The notes: generated from the sequence alone by a model not told the origin. DNA of 64,000 nt from Prinia subflava (GCF_021018805.1 NC_086248.1:25614922-25678921); one strand, 5' to 3'. Positions 36,301-50,300 are shown, counted from the first letter of the stretch. A program made the numbers and translations.

Positions 36301-37468
36301 TAGAACAAAATTCGGGGAAAAAACCAGCTTCCTTGAATTTTCTTTAATGGTGGTAGTGGACAGGACTTTGATTTATATTTCTAGATTATTCACCCTACCT
36401 AGCATGGCCCCCAGTGAAACTACACTAATGCTAGTTATAGTCACTGAAGAAAATCAACTCTTGAAGCATGCTAAGTGGCTTAAGGTGTAAGGGGTGAATT
36501 GGGACAGCTGTACCCTCTCCACCAGCACCTGAGTAGATCAGGGAGACAGAATGACTGTGTGTCTGCAGGTAGAAGGGCCTCAGTGAGCTTGTTTATGACC
36601 CCAGATATGATTGCAAGAGTGTGCCCTCAAGTTATTTATCCCTAATCATCCCAGACCAGCATTGATGGTGTCAAGACAGCTTCTGGGAACAAAAAAAAAG
36701 ATGCACTGAAGGTAGTTTCTAAATATACTTATCCATATGGAACACAAAGGGTGTATTTGTACAGATTTTTCAAACATTTCCCCTGAATTCCAGAGTGGTT
36801 TCATGATTCTATATGGGATTTAAAATGATCAGGTATATCAGATGTTGACTGTGAGGTTTATATCAAAAACTAATTTTTTTTCCCAGAGTTAAGACAGTGC
36901 CTATTTTTCAAAATAAATCACCTTTTCTTTTCCATAGCCTATAAAATACACTTAGAATTCATGAGTATCTTTGGTACTTATATTTAATTACCAGATTAGT
37001 GATGGGCCATTTTCTCAAAGTTGTAGCACCACAATCATGCTGACATGATGTTCTGTAGTAGTGCCTTTCACAATGACCCATTATTGAGCTATTTACTGAG
37101 GAGTTATTTCAGTGTCTTGCAAACATTCAGTTGTTATATTTTAAGTGGGTTTTTAAAAATCTAAATTCATTGCCTTTTCGAAGCCATAAATTATTGTTTT
37201 CAGTAATTTCATGCATGTACAAAATTACTTGTATTTTAGAACTTGTCTGCTCTTTGGAAAATGCAATCAGCAATTTTAGGCTGCTGTAATACCCATAACA
37301 GACTAGAACAGCTTGACAAACAACCTGTGGAATATCTCCACTGTAGTTATTAGTCATCTACCCAAAATGTTTGGACCACCAACCAAACGTGGAGAAAGTG
37401 GAAATTAAATGGCATTAAGTATCAAAATAAAGAATGACTTGGAAAACCCACCAACTGTTTTTGTTATT
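30331..37468. other. Unannotated intronic sequence
   Basis: AT-rich. Includes two purine-rich (plus-strand) stretches at about 35225-35380 and 35873-35960 and a 14-A run at 34728-34741. No repeat family or exon recognised. Confidence 0.5.
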
Positions 37469-38450
37469 TGTGATAAATTGGGTTTGCCTGGACAGGTTTT
37501 GGCAGCAGGGGAGGGCTGCAGGCAGGGGTGGCTTCTGTGAGAAGCTGCCAGAAGCTTCCTCCATATCTGACAGAGCCAATCCCAGCTGGCTCCAAAACAG
37601 CCTTGTCTCTGGACAAGGCAAACCATCTGTGATGGGGGGAGTAACTGGGATAGCAGAGTTAGGAAGGGGAAAAACCCAGGAACTGCAGTTAGAGAGACAG
37701 GAGCAAGACTTTGTGATGGGAAGAACTCTGCAGGCTCCAAGGTCAGTGCAGAAGGAGGGGCAGGAGATGCTCCAGGTGTCAGAGCTGAGATTCCCCTGCA
37801 GCCCATGGAAGATCCTATGGCAGAGTCAGTGGGTGCCCAAAGGAGGCTGTGACCCCCTGGGAAGCCTGCACTGGAACAGGCTCCTGGCAGGACCTGTGGC
37901 CCCATGGAGAGGAGCCCACTCTGGAGCAGGTTTGCTGGCAGGACCTGTGACCCCATAGGGACTCACACTGGATCAGGCTGCTCCTGAAGGACAGTACACC
38001 ACGGAGGGACCATGATGGAGCAGTTTGTGAAGAACTGCAAAATGTGGAATGGATTCATGTTGGAAAAGTTCATGGAGTGCTGTCTCCCGCAGGAGGGAAC
38101 CCATTCTGGAGCAGGGGAAGAGTGTGAAGAATCCTCCCCCTGAGGAGGAACCAACGTGTGATGAACTGACTACAACTCACATTGCTCATACCCCTGCACA
38201 GGTTGGAGGGAAGAGGTTTGAGAATGAAGTTAAGCTTGGAAAGAAGGGAGGAGTGAAGGGTAAGGTGTTTTAAGATTTGGTTTTATTTCTCATAGTCTTA
38301 CTCTGATTTGGTTGGTAATAAATGAAATTAATTTTTCCCAAAGTCAGGCCAGTGACACTAACCGGTGAATGATCTCTCCCTACCTTTATCCTGACCCATG
38401 AGGTTTTCCTTATTGTTTCCCTCTCCTGTCCAGAGGAGGAGTGATAGAGT
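37469..38450 (+). mobile_element. Avian ERV LTR with internal minisatellite-like array
   Basis: About 980 bp starting near TGTGATAAATTGGGTTTGCC. It shows a typical avian LTR series: GGTGGCTTCTGTGAGAAGCT, AGAGCCAATCCCAGC, GATTCCCCTGCAGCCCATGG, the repeat array at 37871-38115, TCCTCCCCCTGAGGAGGAA, GTGTTTTAAGATTTGG, then AATAAA at 38317-38322 and a U5-like tail to GAGGAGGAGTGATAGAG. I recognise this LTR type from bird genomes, but I cannot name it with certainty. The last few tens of bases of the LTR seem lost or diverged, and I found no target duplication, so the right end is approximate. No viral coding sequence adjoins it. Confidence 0.8.
37871..38115 (+). repeat. Imperfect tandem array inside the LTR, 46-50 bp period
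   Basis: The anchor CTGGANCAGG or a close variant recurs at 37871, 37921, 37968, 38014, 38060 and 38106 (spacings 50, 47, 46, 46, 46). Most copies carry a GGACCTGTG/GAACTGCAA-type element and a CCCATGG/CCATAGGG-type element between anchors. Internal tandem arrays in the U3 region are common in avian LTRs. Confidence 0.8.
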
Positions 38451-39074
38451 ACTGACAGAAAATACTTTGTACTGAAATGCATTTGAGGAAATGAAAGCAT
38501 TCCCAAAGAACTGCACCAGACAGATTCAGCAGTCAGAAACTGTCACTGACAGCTAAGTCGGAGTTAGGAAGAAAATTACATTGGGTGGTGTAGTTGACAT
38601 TATATTAGAAACAATTCCTGTAGTCTGTGTTGCCTGAGAAACAGAATTAAGGTGAAAACCACCAAAAACCTTTTCCTGAACAAAAACGACAAATTCTCTG
38701 AAAACCATAGGGGCAAGAAAAAAGAGAGCTACCAGGGAGTCTTTGTGAAAACTCAAATCCTCCAGGCTGTAAGAATTCTGCTTCCACTGAGTGACACTAT
38801 CCTTGAGGACACATGTACTGGCAGTTTCCTCAACGCAGTACTCAGGTCATCTGAGGCAGAGAAATCACTTATGCATCTGAGGAGCCTCAGCTCTCCCCTG
38901 TAGACAGCTTTGATAAACAAGATTAATGTCTTTTCACAACAAGAAAAAGTACCTTCAAACCCTGATTTTTCAGAATTAAAAAAGTGGGTTAGCAAGATAA
39001 GTAGTACATGGGCAGTAAGGTTAATAACAAAAATGTCAACATGGTGAAAGGAATTCCAGCCACTAAACAGACCT

Positions 39075-39130
39075 GATAGTTGGTATATAGAATACCATTA
39101 TATAGATAGTTGGTATATAGAATACCATTT
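39075..39130. repeat. 30-bp tandem duplication
   Basis: GATAGTTGGTATATAGAATA + CCATT begins at 39075 and again at 39105 with no mismatch over the shared part. A recent local duplication is likely. Confidence 0.88.
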
Positions 39131-42100
39131 GTATCATTACAAATGTAAAGCCTTGAAAATCATTAGCATGGCCATGCACAATTCAAGGGAGCATTGTTGC
39201 TGTCATAAACACTACTAGAGTTTCCTACAGGACTATCCTGAGAAAATTTACTTAATATTTCACATGCAATCTTAAGCTTTTCAAATGTTCTGAAAGCCTT
39301 AGATATTATTCTGACCAATGAAAATGACAGCAACAATAGTAAATAGATGCCTAAAATTATCTGAAAGATGGTAACTTCATTGCAAGTAGTTAAATTGAGA
39401 TGTCATTTTTCTGGGTATTAATATCTTGCTGTCAGCATTCAAATTGTGGCAATTTTATGAGTTAGCCAACTTTCAAATTATATTTATCTAAACTGCTCAA
39501 AGACATTGAATAAAAATAAATTTGCATTCTAGAGGAGAAACTCTGCCTAGTAATAAATAAAACATCTTCAGCTCTACATATTATAAACCTCATTATTGAC
39601 TTCCATCTTGAGACAAAAGTATTACTCATATGAAAACAAGACAATTTTTTAAATTCAAGAATATAAACTTACAAATGTATTTGTAAGAAAGGTGGTAATT
39701 AAGTCTATAATCGAAAAAATCAAATCTGTTATCATCACTTACTGTTGAAGCTATTTCATGAGTTACAGTCACATTAAAAACTACTGATTGGAAAACTATT
39801 TCCAGACACACATAAATGCATCAAATTATTAAATATACATAAAACCAGCCCATTTATTAAACAACTACATTTTTTTCACATTAACAGGTGTAGAATCAAT
39901 TGGAGAGTATACATTTCTAAATTTTTACAAATTAATAACAAAAAAAAAGAGGGCAGAGGAGGATTCCCTTGGATTTTAGTCACAAGTTTTCCTACATGGC
40001 AAATGTAGGACAAAGCTGTAATCTGAATAACTTGGAGCATGCATACAACAGTGTCAAGTATATTCACCACCCTGAGTCACAGAGGATTTTGAGGAAGTGC
40101 AGAATATTTCACAAATGGTCTTTTGCATCACATATGTTAGGGTCAACTGGATATTTGCTTAAAAAAGGAAATTAAATAAGATTAAATACTATTACATAAA
40201 CCTTGCTTGCTTTATAATGCCTTATTAAGTAGGGGTAAATAGGATTTATGCTAATCCTAAATTTATACCATTAATCCAGTTTTACAGTGCATTTATTTCT
40301 GAACTTTTTTTTTTTCCTCTTACTACAGTCCTTTCAACATTTTCTGAGTTTACAAGACTTTCATGTAATAAAATAGCAAGGGTGACTGCTTGGAATGAAC
40401 ATCTTGCCTGATCTATACAATTACAATTTGTATGGTCATTACCTGACACAAGAATGAGTGATGAGCATTTGACAAAGACATGGCAATTTGTTAGCACTGC
40501 CTGCTGGCTTGAGTGACACTTTTATATTACCTCATTTTTTTTTCTCCTGGAGTCTTTTCAAAGCTTTGGTTCCTGATTAAATTCTGGGACAGGCAGCCCC
40601 TAAAATATACTTTTAAATAGCTTTGATAGTGTTGTGTCATTCACATATTCTAGCACATTCTTTCTATATCCTGATTATTTCACTCTTTGCCTTGCACCCC
40701 TGCATTCACAAATCACCATCACTAATAATGTTGCACAGCAAGCAAAGGGCTGCTTATGTGCACAGCACATGGTCACTGAGTAAGGTAAAATCCAAATGCA
40801 AATTGAACTAAACGCCAGCATAGACCTGTACAACATCAATCATTCTGAATTTTGGACAAGGCAGCCATGAATGACACATAAAGCTGCAAGGAGGCAAAGG
40901 ACAACACCAGCCATTTTGGTCTGAAATTGCTTTGTATTTTAGAAATCCTCTTGATGTAATAAGCTTGCATTGCAGCTGCAATACATCTGACTTTGCTTTT
41001 CCTCAAGGAATGGTCATGGAATGACTAAGGAATGGTCTGTGGAGACTGGGTACCATGCACACATCCATGCACATTCCCTGAGGTGTGTGGGTGTTATTCT
41101 TGAAGTGTTGCACAGTCACAGACTGTGCAATGCAACATGTCCTTATTTTTGTTGTAGACAGGGAGCTTGCCTGTGGCTGCAGCTATAAAAGCAGCTGAAT
41201 CAAGGTCAGTAAGTCAACTACCTCCAAGCTGCTCACACTGGTGCAATCCTGCTCTTTTCCATGCAGTTTCCTGCACTTCACACTGGTGCACAAATGATTA
41301 AAAGCAAGCAGCACTGACATTTCTGTGGCCATTTCTCTGAGCCCTTCCTGATGCTTCCTCTGCACAATGGCTTTGCATCACAACATTAGCTTTTGATGTT
41401 TTCAAGATGTATCTCAATTATAAATATATCACTAAGTATCCAGTGGCATTGTGTCCTTCCTATGATAGATAGGTTGAGATTTTAACCGAATGGAAAACCT
41501 TCAGGGAAATCTAGGATTTGGAGAGGAAAAGGCAATGCCGACAGTAACCTCTTATAATTCATTTATGACCCTTTTCATTCCTTTTCGCACAGCAATTTTG
41601 ACTGTTTATTGCTGAAAATTTCCTATTTTGCTAAACCTAATAATACCTTACTAATGCTTTACTTCATGATTATTTATATCCACAGATTTCAGAAGCAACA
41701 TGGATGAATTAGTATTATGAGAACACTGGCAACTGGCTCATGGCTTTTCAGCATGAGGTAACCACTTAGAACCAAACCATCCAGGAAAAATGAAGCCTGT
41801 GTTTTTTTCTCATCAGTTTTGTACAAGTATTGCTGTTTAATGCATGAAATAATTTTTGTATTTTTTTTCTGTTTACAAAATCTAAGGATATTTTTTTCCT
41901 GTGTCTATTAAAATCTTAAATTACTGTGATTTCAGTCTGGATTTAATTTTGGCTCTAGTATAAAACAAAGGAGAATTGATTATGAAGTTAGTATTTTTCT
42001 TAGTTTTCTAAATATATTCAGCTTGAAATAAGTTCAGCAAATCTAGCTCCTATATGTGCACACTTAAGTAAAATGGTGCAGAAGAACACATTTTTGTGTG

Positions 42101-44579
42101 CATTATATAGTAAGCTATATTGTATACAGTATTGTCATAATTGGAATTCCAGTTTGGATTTATGTTAACTGTTTTCATCTCATGTGTAATTAAAAATTAC
42201 AGTCTATTCTTTTTTAGTTTGTTTCTTACAAAAATATATAACCCCAAACTAATGTCAGTTTAATCTCCTCATCGTGAAGCTAATGCTCAGCTGCCTGTTG
42301 CACTGTAAAGAACACAGTTGTTCTAAGGAAAAGAACAAATGCTAAGCTACATCTCCTGTTTAAAACAATTCTTACACACAAGCAATTCATTGAACACAAA
42401 ACCCCACAAGTACCTTCAGATTTAATAGCCATTCCTTTTGAAATATTTTGTTCAGCATGTCGTATGTCTAGTGCTAACAATGCTCTGCCAAACATACAAG
42501 TTAGAGGTATGCAGTAAACACACAAATACTGCAGGTAGCTGCCATCTATGTCAGTAATGACCGTGACAGAAGATATGGAATCCATGATAATGAGGAAAAT
42601 CCCTTTAATTAAAGGAAAATTTTTAAAGAGATTTCAATTAGAATAAGTTGAACATTCAGCAGAATCTTTACCTCATAGCATTTTTTAGTATTTGTCCTGG
42701 AAACACACAGATTTTCTATTTTTATATTTGTAATTTAAAAAAATAGTAACATCTTAGTAATCTGTGTTTATACTTGAGCCTTTCTCAACCCTTTTCTTCT
42801 CCTACCCTGTGATAGCTACCTAATTAGATATAACCAACACAGTGTTAAAATGATAACCCACAGGAAAAAAAGATCATATTGCCTTCAGCGATGATAAAAT
42901 TTTACTGCAGCACTGACCCCTTCTGACTTCTGACAGTTTGCAATGAGTGTCTGGACTGCTCTCAGCTACATTCTTTGCTCTACTCCATCAGCATTTGAGG
43001 GTCCTCAAGGGCTTCTCAGAACTCAGGAGACTGCAGAAGGTGCCCCTCAGATGTAATCTCTGCAGAACATAAAAATGGATAGTCTGCTCCAGACTCCTCA
43101 GTACAGCAGAGCTTGTTCCTCCTTGGAATTTTAAATCTGGAAATCTCAAGTCAAAGACACTGATATTGTGTTACAAAGTGGAGTTCATTGTGACATGTGA
43201 GGGAGAAAAGTAGTTCTGAATATACAATATCAAAACTTAGACTCCTTGCCATATCAGCATTAATTTCCTGTCAGCTGTCATTATTTGACCACTACCTTTC
43301 AACGTGGACTCTTATTTTTGACATAGTTAAGTATTGCAACTCTTGGTCTTGCAAAACAGACTAATATAAAGCAGTGATTTAGTTTCATTACTGGCAGCAT
43401 CTCAGTGTGTATTTCCCAAGACTCTCCTAAATCACACTGTACATTACCTCAGTTGACAACTCTGGGGTTGTATTTTAGTAAATTGTAAAATACCAGCAAT
43501 TTCTCTTTTAACTGTAAAACACTTACATGTATGGTCAAAAGTGGACTCTGTAGAAAGTATGTTCTTTGTGGAGAAAAACATATAACATTTTCTTTGCTTA
43601 ATTTTTCTGACAAAATACAGCTTTTATTATAAAACAACAAAAAATCTCAAGCAAAAAGTATCTATGAAGGGTGAGACAATAGCTCCATTTACCTCCATGT
43701 GACAATACAGTCTGCTTGAGGCTCATTGTTGCAACAAGCAGTACCTCTCAGTAGTTGCTACTGTCCCCCAGCACTGGGGGTTGTGCACAAGGCTGTAGCA
43801 CGTAAAAGTGTTCCTCTTCTTGAGAAGTGGCCAGTTTGGACAATTAATGAAAGTACAATGGGACTTAATTTACTTACATGTCTAATAAAAAATCTGAAAG
43901 TACATATAGTCAATAAAGAGAGACAATTCTGAAGGAAGGTTCTAGGTATTTGATCAAAGTAGTATCCAAGGAAGTACATCTGGATGAGCATTATGGAAAA
44001 ATTATACAGTATAAAAGTATTAGACTCTTTTTACCTCTGAAAATAATTTTATGCAACCACCACAAACAGTCTCAATGCTCATTTCTGAATTTAGCTGTAA
44101 TAAAACCCATGTCTTCACTGGAACTGCTCCACTTGTACAATATTGTGGGACTAGGAATCAGACTCCATCTATTTAATTCATTGGCAAAGAATCCCCCATC
44201 TCTGCTCTATCAGATTGTGTCCAGTCAAAGCCAGTGTTGCTATCAGCAGTGGTAACTGGTAAGATAAGATCACTATAACCACTTGTTTTCACATATCTAT
44301 GAATTGTTACAGATGTATTGTCTTCAAAGCACACCATCTGCAATGAAATGTCAAAAAGCAGCAATTTGTCTTTTAAGGAGAAGATGTAACATCGCCAAGT
44401 GGTCTCCACCAAAAAAACGTATTTGGACCAAAAATCATGCTTTGTATGCTTTTATAAGCAAAGATACAGAAGATCTTTCATTATTTCATCTCTGCTCATT
44501 TTTGGCATGAAGGCTTCAAGACTGTAAATGTTCTTGGAAGGAGGTTTAGTTGTGGGGTTTTTTGTTTTTGTTCTGTTAT

Positions 44580-44604
44580 GAATAACTATATTCTATAGTT
44601 ATTC
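44580..44604. repeat. 11-bp perfect inverted repeat with 3-nt loop
   Basis: GAATAACTATA, loop TTC, TATAGTTATTC. A stem of only A-T-rich pairs; may be a cruciform-prone site or chance. Confidence 0.85.
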
Positions 44605-45706
44605 TATTATAGTGTCATCACAAGGGATTCCTGCATTCCTTCAGTACAAAAACACAAAAACATTTGTATCTATGTTGATGGAAATTTGTCTTATACAAAT
44701 ATCCATGTGCAAACCAGATTTTTGCTAGAAAAGCAGTAGAATGGCTGTATGCTGAAAAAAAGGGCTGCTTTCACAAATAATAATGATCTCTAAATACCAG
44801 AAAGTAGAAGAAACATAAGCTTTTGATCAAAAGCTCTTGCAGAATCTTTCTGTAAAATGTGGATCAGGTTCTTCACCACTTTCCATTGCCCCACACATGA
44901 CATTACAAATCCCAAGCCTGTATATTTCCTTATTTTTTTTCCTTTTATAGCAACAGATCTCTTTTGACAGCTTCCAGCTGTGGTTTGAAGTTTTTGGAAA
45001 ACATGACTCATTTTAAAATTCCTTACATTGAAGACATTTAGGATTACACTCACTTTGAAGTACAAATCTGCATAACTGCCTCTCTGGATACTTGTCTAAA
45101 ATTCAAATTCTCAAAATTGCCATGGTCACATATCATCTAAGCCAGGAATATGTAAGTTTTCATAATTAAAATACATCAGATGCCTGAAAATCAGTTTCTT
45201 GTCTTAATGTTACCTTCCTAATATGATAAACTCCAATACCAATCCACAAGGTAAATTCTTTGCCTAGAGCACCCATACCCAATGTGTGATTCCAGAGAAT
45301 AGCAGTTCACTAACTCCCACTAATTTTTAATTTAAAAATTCAGATTTTAGACTTACTATCCAAGATGTGGAATACAAAAATGTGATTCTTTCCTGCCTAG
45401 GGAGATTTTAACATCCCAGAGGTACAGTATGCCACTGGGATTCAGTGTCCCATCTGCAGCATCTCCTGAGTGCTCTGTACTCCCTGCTGCTGGCTCCAGG
45501 AGTGGGATGTGCTGATCCTGGCTCTCTGTGTGGGTTGCGGTGCCTACAGTCAGGGCTACAGCCACTAGAATGAAGGAAAGTCTTGCTTGGGAGTGGCTCC
45601 CAAGGGCTGAAGTGATATATGATTTAAAAGGGGTATCTTGTTTCAGCATGCTCATCTTTGTATGCTCTATGTATGGAAACTTTAGTGCCTTGTCTGAACT
45701 TCATGG

Positions 45707-45735
45707 AGTAAAACTATTGTTTTACTAGTAAAACT
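45707..45735. repeat. Inverted repeat with partial tandem copy
   Basis: AGTAAAACTATTGTTTTACT at 45707-45726 has 8-bp arms around TATT; AGTAAAACTATT is then repeated at once. Confidence 0.7.
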
Positions 45736-47095
45736 ATTACATTTATGTGGACTCTTCCTTATTTGAATGAGCTGATCATTACCACACTTACCCCACACTG
45801 ATATAAAGAGATGTAAATTTGATCAGAGCCTTAATTAGTCTGTCCTGTAAACAAACAGACATCTCAGTGTAAAAAATGTTGTTTAGGCATGTTGTGACAA
45901 GAAAGATACAGGGCATCTCAGCTGAAGAACTTCTGCAGGAAATGTTAAACAGCAAAGAGAAACACATTTCACTTATGACATGGACAATTAAACCCAACCA
46001 AGTTACTAAAAGTAATGTAATTTGGAAGGAAAAACACAGTGAGATGCTGAGCACAAGCAATATGGGAAGTGCAGAATCATTGTGCAAGTTCCAGGAACTG
46101 TGCAAGTAGAAGCCTGTTGGGTGTGGGGCCAAGAGATCAAAATGTTATTGCTTAGTTATGATTATATTTTTACTACATTTTATTAAAAATGGCAATAAAT
46201 CAATTTATGGTTTGAAAACTCTGAGGTCTTGCTTAACATTACTGTCTCTGCACTGAAGATTGTTGGCACAGGGCACAGTGATATCACTCAGTGATGTTAT
46301 TTGGTTATTCAATTACATGTACTTCTAGTACTTGAGGTTGGTACTATCTAGAAAGGGCTGAAAATACAGTTTTTGGCTTTGCAGCTTCCTGCTGCAGATA
46401 CAAACTCTCAGTTGCACCATGAATCATTTAAAAGTGCTAGCACTGAATTGCAGGCTTACTACAGTAGCATTTATTAAAAAAACATACTCATTTGAAGCAG
46501 TAATTGTTCTGCTACCAGGGCACAGACCTTCATAACATCCCTTTAACAGAATTTTTATGAAGATAGAACTTTAATTTTTCCAGCAGCTACAAAGTGCAAT
46601 GCATGAGTACCTTTCCTCATTTGTTTTTCATTATGTAGTACTACCCAGAGGCAATCATTAGCTAATTTGCTGATTTACAGTTGCAGTTTACTAGCTTTAA
46701 ACAATGCTTAGTCATTATGATTCCATTCTTAGTGCTATGAGAGAAAAATAACTGTCCTTTTACTCTAAGCTGTATAACAAAGTCTCAACCTATGTGGTTC
46801 TAGCTCTCCTCACATCTAAAACTGTTACGTTGTTTTCTTTGCTAGAATTAACCCTAAATGGTGTTTAGTCTGCTTCTTTCTCCTATACTGCAGAGAACTC
46901 TTATTTTGCCACCTTTCACAATCCAAATGAGATTATCACAGAAAGTAGCAGCTGTTGCTTACTCAGTTTCCTAATGAAATCCATGTTGAAAAGTAAGTTG
47001 GTTACTGCTGGTTTTTCCTTAGTTGCCTGATACATTTTTTTACCATATTGTAAAATGGAAGCAAATGCAGTGTAGTATTCCTGTTTCATTGCCCC

Positions 47096-47380
47096 AATAT
47101 GTACTGAGAGGTGATGAGACAGAATGCTCCTCTGCATGCTGGCAAAGGGGCACAGGAAGGTGGTGGCAGGTGGGACAGCTCAGATCCCACCCTGCCCAGC
47201 TCCTGGAGGCTGTGTGTCCCTGGAGGGGCTGCAGAGCAGTGTCTGTCTGTGTGTCTGTCTGTCTGTCTGTCTGTCTGTGTGTGAGTGAAAGGGCTCTGAG
47301 CAGCAGCGACTGGAGGGGGGCTGGGACCTCTGGTGGCAGGAAGGACATCATCCTCTGGGCAAAGCACTCTGAAAATTAAA
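47096..47380. other. G/C-rich block with TGTC microsatellite, possible retroelement fragment
   Basis: G/C-rich relative to its flanks, ending with CTGAAAATTAAAGCCTATTG, where ATTAAA could be a polyadenylation signal of an LTR-like R region. I found no target duplication or TG...CA ends, so its identity is open. Frames of 93-118 codons cross it on both strands and overlap each other, as expected from composition alone. Confidence 0.4.
47239..47284 (+). repeat. (GTCT)n microsatellite with GT interruptions
   Basis: GTCT units interrupted once by GTGT and closed by GTGTGTGAG; about 46 bp, within the G/C-rich block. Confidence 0.93.
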
Positions 47381-50300
47381 GCCTATTGTCTTCAGTATCT
47401 TCCATGTGCTGTTTCTAGGAAGATCAAAGAATGAATGAGTGTCAGGGATTGTCATCAAGTTAAAAACCTTCCTGTTGATATGATTTAAAAATCTCTTAAA
47501 CATAATTTAAAATTGGATGCAATACTTTTTTTCTCAAAAATATCTGAACAAAGTTCTGGAAACAGAGTAAACAATTTCTAAGAAAAATCTTCACAGCCTT
47601 CTGTTACAATCTGCAAACCTGTAGCTGGAATCTTTGCTTGTAATCTAAAAAAACGTAATAAGTATGTGTTATGAAGCTGTATTAGACAGCTAAATTTTAC
47701 AGTGCCATATTACATAAGATCAGTCTCAGCCTACCTGTTACAGTTACATGTTTTTAGCATAAACTGGGAAAAAATAACAGATCAAATCTGCTAGGAAATA
47801 TAAGATGCTTAGGAATTTCAGTCCTATCCACTTCTAGCTTGTCAATTAAACTGCAACTCAATTTCTAAGTGCTCTGAGCTAATTTAAACCACAGCAAGCC
47901 AGATCTAAACTACTGTGGGATGCCCCTACAGTCATGCACAGTCCTCTAATAAAACATGCACACACATTTCTTTCCTTTGATTGCTTACAAGAAAGTAGTA
48001 GGTACTTGATAAAAAGATTTGGGCTTATCCAGATACAGTGGGTATTTTTTGAATAAGGAGGATTTTTGATTTCACTTTCTCCACTTAAAGGTTTTGGGTA
48101 TAAAATTTAGGGACTTAAGTTGAGAAACGAAGAACTAATCTAAAACGACTGAAATTGTAATTTAAACTATACTCTCGATATCTTCCAGTTGTCTAAAGAG
48201 AAATTAAGGAAAGAATCCAAATGTTCTGGAGAAGGAAAAAAACATCCAACATGTAAATTTGTCCTGTTGCTGATTAGATACTGCAAAAAAGGAAATTATA
48301 CCAGTAGAGCTGTAAGACATTCTTAAATTAGCAATAATGAAATAATTAAATAACAAATGTGACAGCATGTCTAGTTTCATTTTTGGATAATTCTGAAAAA
48401 CAGCACCTTTGTGTGACAAAAACATGCAATCAAATTAAAGATAACTTGTGTAATCGTATTTCATCTAACACAGACATGTATTTTGAGACTTGTACATTTT
48501 GGTGTTCACTGACAAAAAAAAACCCCAAAACTCATGACATTGAGTTAGCTGTAGCTATTTGAAAATAAATCTTTTTAAAGACATGATTTGTTTTTTTCAA
48601 GAGAAAAAATGATAGTGTAAAGCATTGCTTTGGTCACAGTTGTTACTAGCCAGGATTCTTCTCTGGCTATCCTCTGTACCATACAACTCTCACATTTTCT
48701 GAAATGTGCCCCTGTGACCTTATTTGTTTCCTTGTTAGAGCCAGATTTTCTCAGGAATTACTCTGATATTACTGGTGAATGAATCAGTCTCTGTGTATGA
48801 GCCTAAGAATGTCACCTTTTCATTACCTACTAGTGTAAATAATCCCTTGTAATGTAGGTAATTTTTTGCACAAGAAATGGACTATGAATTTCTCTCACCA
48901 TTTATATGTGTTCCCTCCATGCTGCAAAAATTTGCTTTCATCCTCACACCTACAGAAAACATAGTCCTTAGTCCTCAGTCTGCCTCCTCCTGAAATTCTT
49001 CAAGGGTCAGAACATAATCCTCTTTTCTCCAGTAATAAAAATTAACTAAGTTTTTACTCTTTCAGATTACTATAGCGCCGATGACCTACAGGACAAACCA
49101 GCCTTTATCCCAGCTCACTCTAGCAGTTGGTACTTGCCACACATTACTCTCCTCAGTTTAATGCATACCACACTATCAGAAATGTGCTGGATTGCTCAAT
49201 ATTTTTCAATGACTGAATACCTTCATGTGTTTCCATACATATTTTGGAGTATGAGTCACTGACTTCCTGCAGGGGAAAAGGCAGAACTTTTTTGAGAAGG
49301 ACTTTTTTTTTAAAAAACTAGGTTATTTATTCCCTCCTATGCATATGATTAGATAATATTCTGAAAGTAAATGTAAAGTCAGTAAAAAGTGTGAGGATGC
49401 CTGCATCTGACTCAGTAGCATGCATTCAGATGAGGTTTAGTGCAATGCTGTTGCAACACTGCCACAGAGCTTCAGATAGCTCAAAAGCACAGGCAGAATA
49501 TTCTCCTGCTGGCTCAAAGGCTCCCAAATTTAAACACATGCAAACATATCCAAGTAGAATTTGAAAGTTCAGATTAAAAAAATTAGTATTGAAAGCAAGT
49601 GTTAAACCTGAGCCCAGCAGAATGGCAGGTAAAATCTTATCTTTCTCTAGTGCAATTTTATTATGCCACTCCTACTGTTGCTTAGTATACTTAACTGGAA
49701 AAAAAAAAAAGGAGATGTCAGTAAGAGTAAAGTGTTAGCAACAATGATGCTCCAAGGGCTAAATTGCACATAAAGAATAAAACTGTTGATTGTTCAAAGC
49801 ATTTCAAAGGCTGCTTGGATGCCTCAGGATTTGGTAGGATAGCTAATATAAGAACTGTTTGGGAAGGAGGAAGTTGTTTACAATGTTTCTTATCTTACTA
49901 ACATAGCTTTGTTTTATCCTTTAGATTCTTTCATTTGCATTTTTGTGTCTGCATTACAGTGTAGAAATTGAACAGTCCAGATAATAATTGTGCCACTTAC
50001 ATAAATAAAGATGTTATTAAATCCAGCAAGTTTCTGCAAGTTGCCTCCCACATTAAAGTCATAAATTGATTTTGGATATTGTTTTGAAGAACAAAACAAA
50101 ATACATTTAACATCAAGCGGTTACTGTTCAAAGTGGAAGGATGACACGCTTGAAAAATTAGAATCAGAGAGTGCACAGTAAGTTTTCAAAATTTTATAAC
50201 TGACCAATAAATTCCACATGAATGGTTTGTGCATAATGAATACATTTAGGACATTAAGTACAAAGGCCAGGAATTATGGCCAATTCATGTGACAAGCACC

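Larger units (their letters stand above)
38451..47095. other. Unannotated intronic sequence
   Basis: About 8.6 kb, AT-rich, no exon recognised. Contains the small tandem duplication at 39075 and the hairpins at 44580 and 45707. A less AT-rich patch at about 45390-45560 matches nothing I know. Confidence 0.5.

Noticed and set aside
37405..37958. Overlapping open frames of 174 (+) and 183 (-) codons
   Set aside because: Both lie on the same LTR sequence, where G/C-rich tandem units lack stops on either strand. Neither resembles a retroviral or host protein.
47096..47380. CpG island or promoter
   Set aside because: The block is G/C-rich but CpG-poor and holds a microsatellite, so it does not look like a gene promoter.
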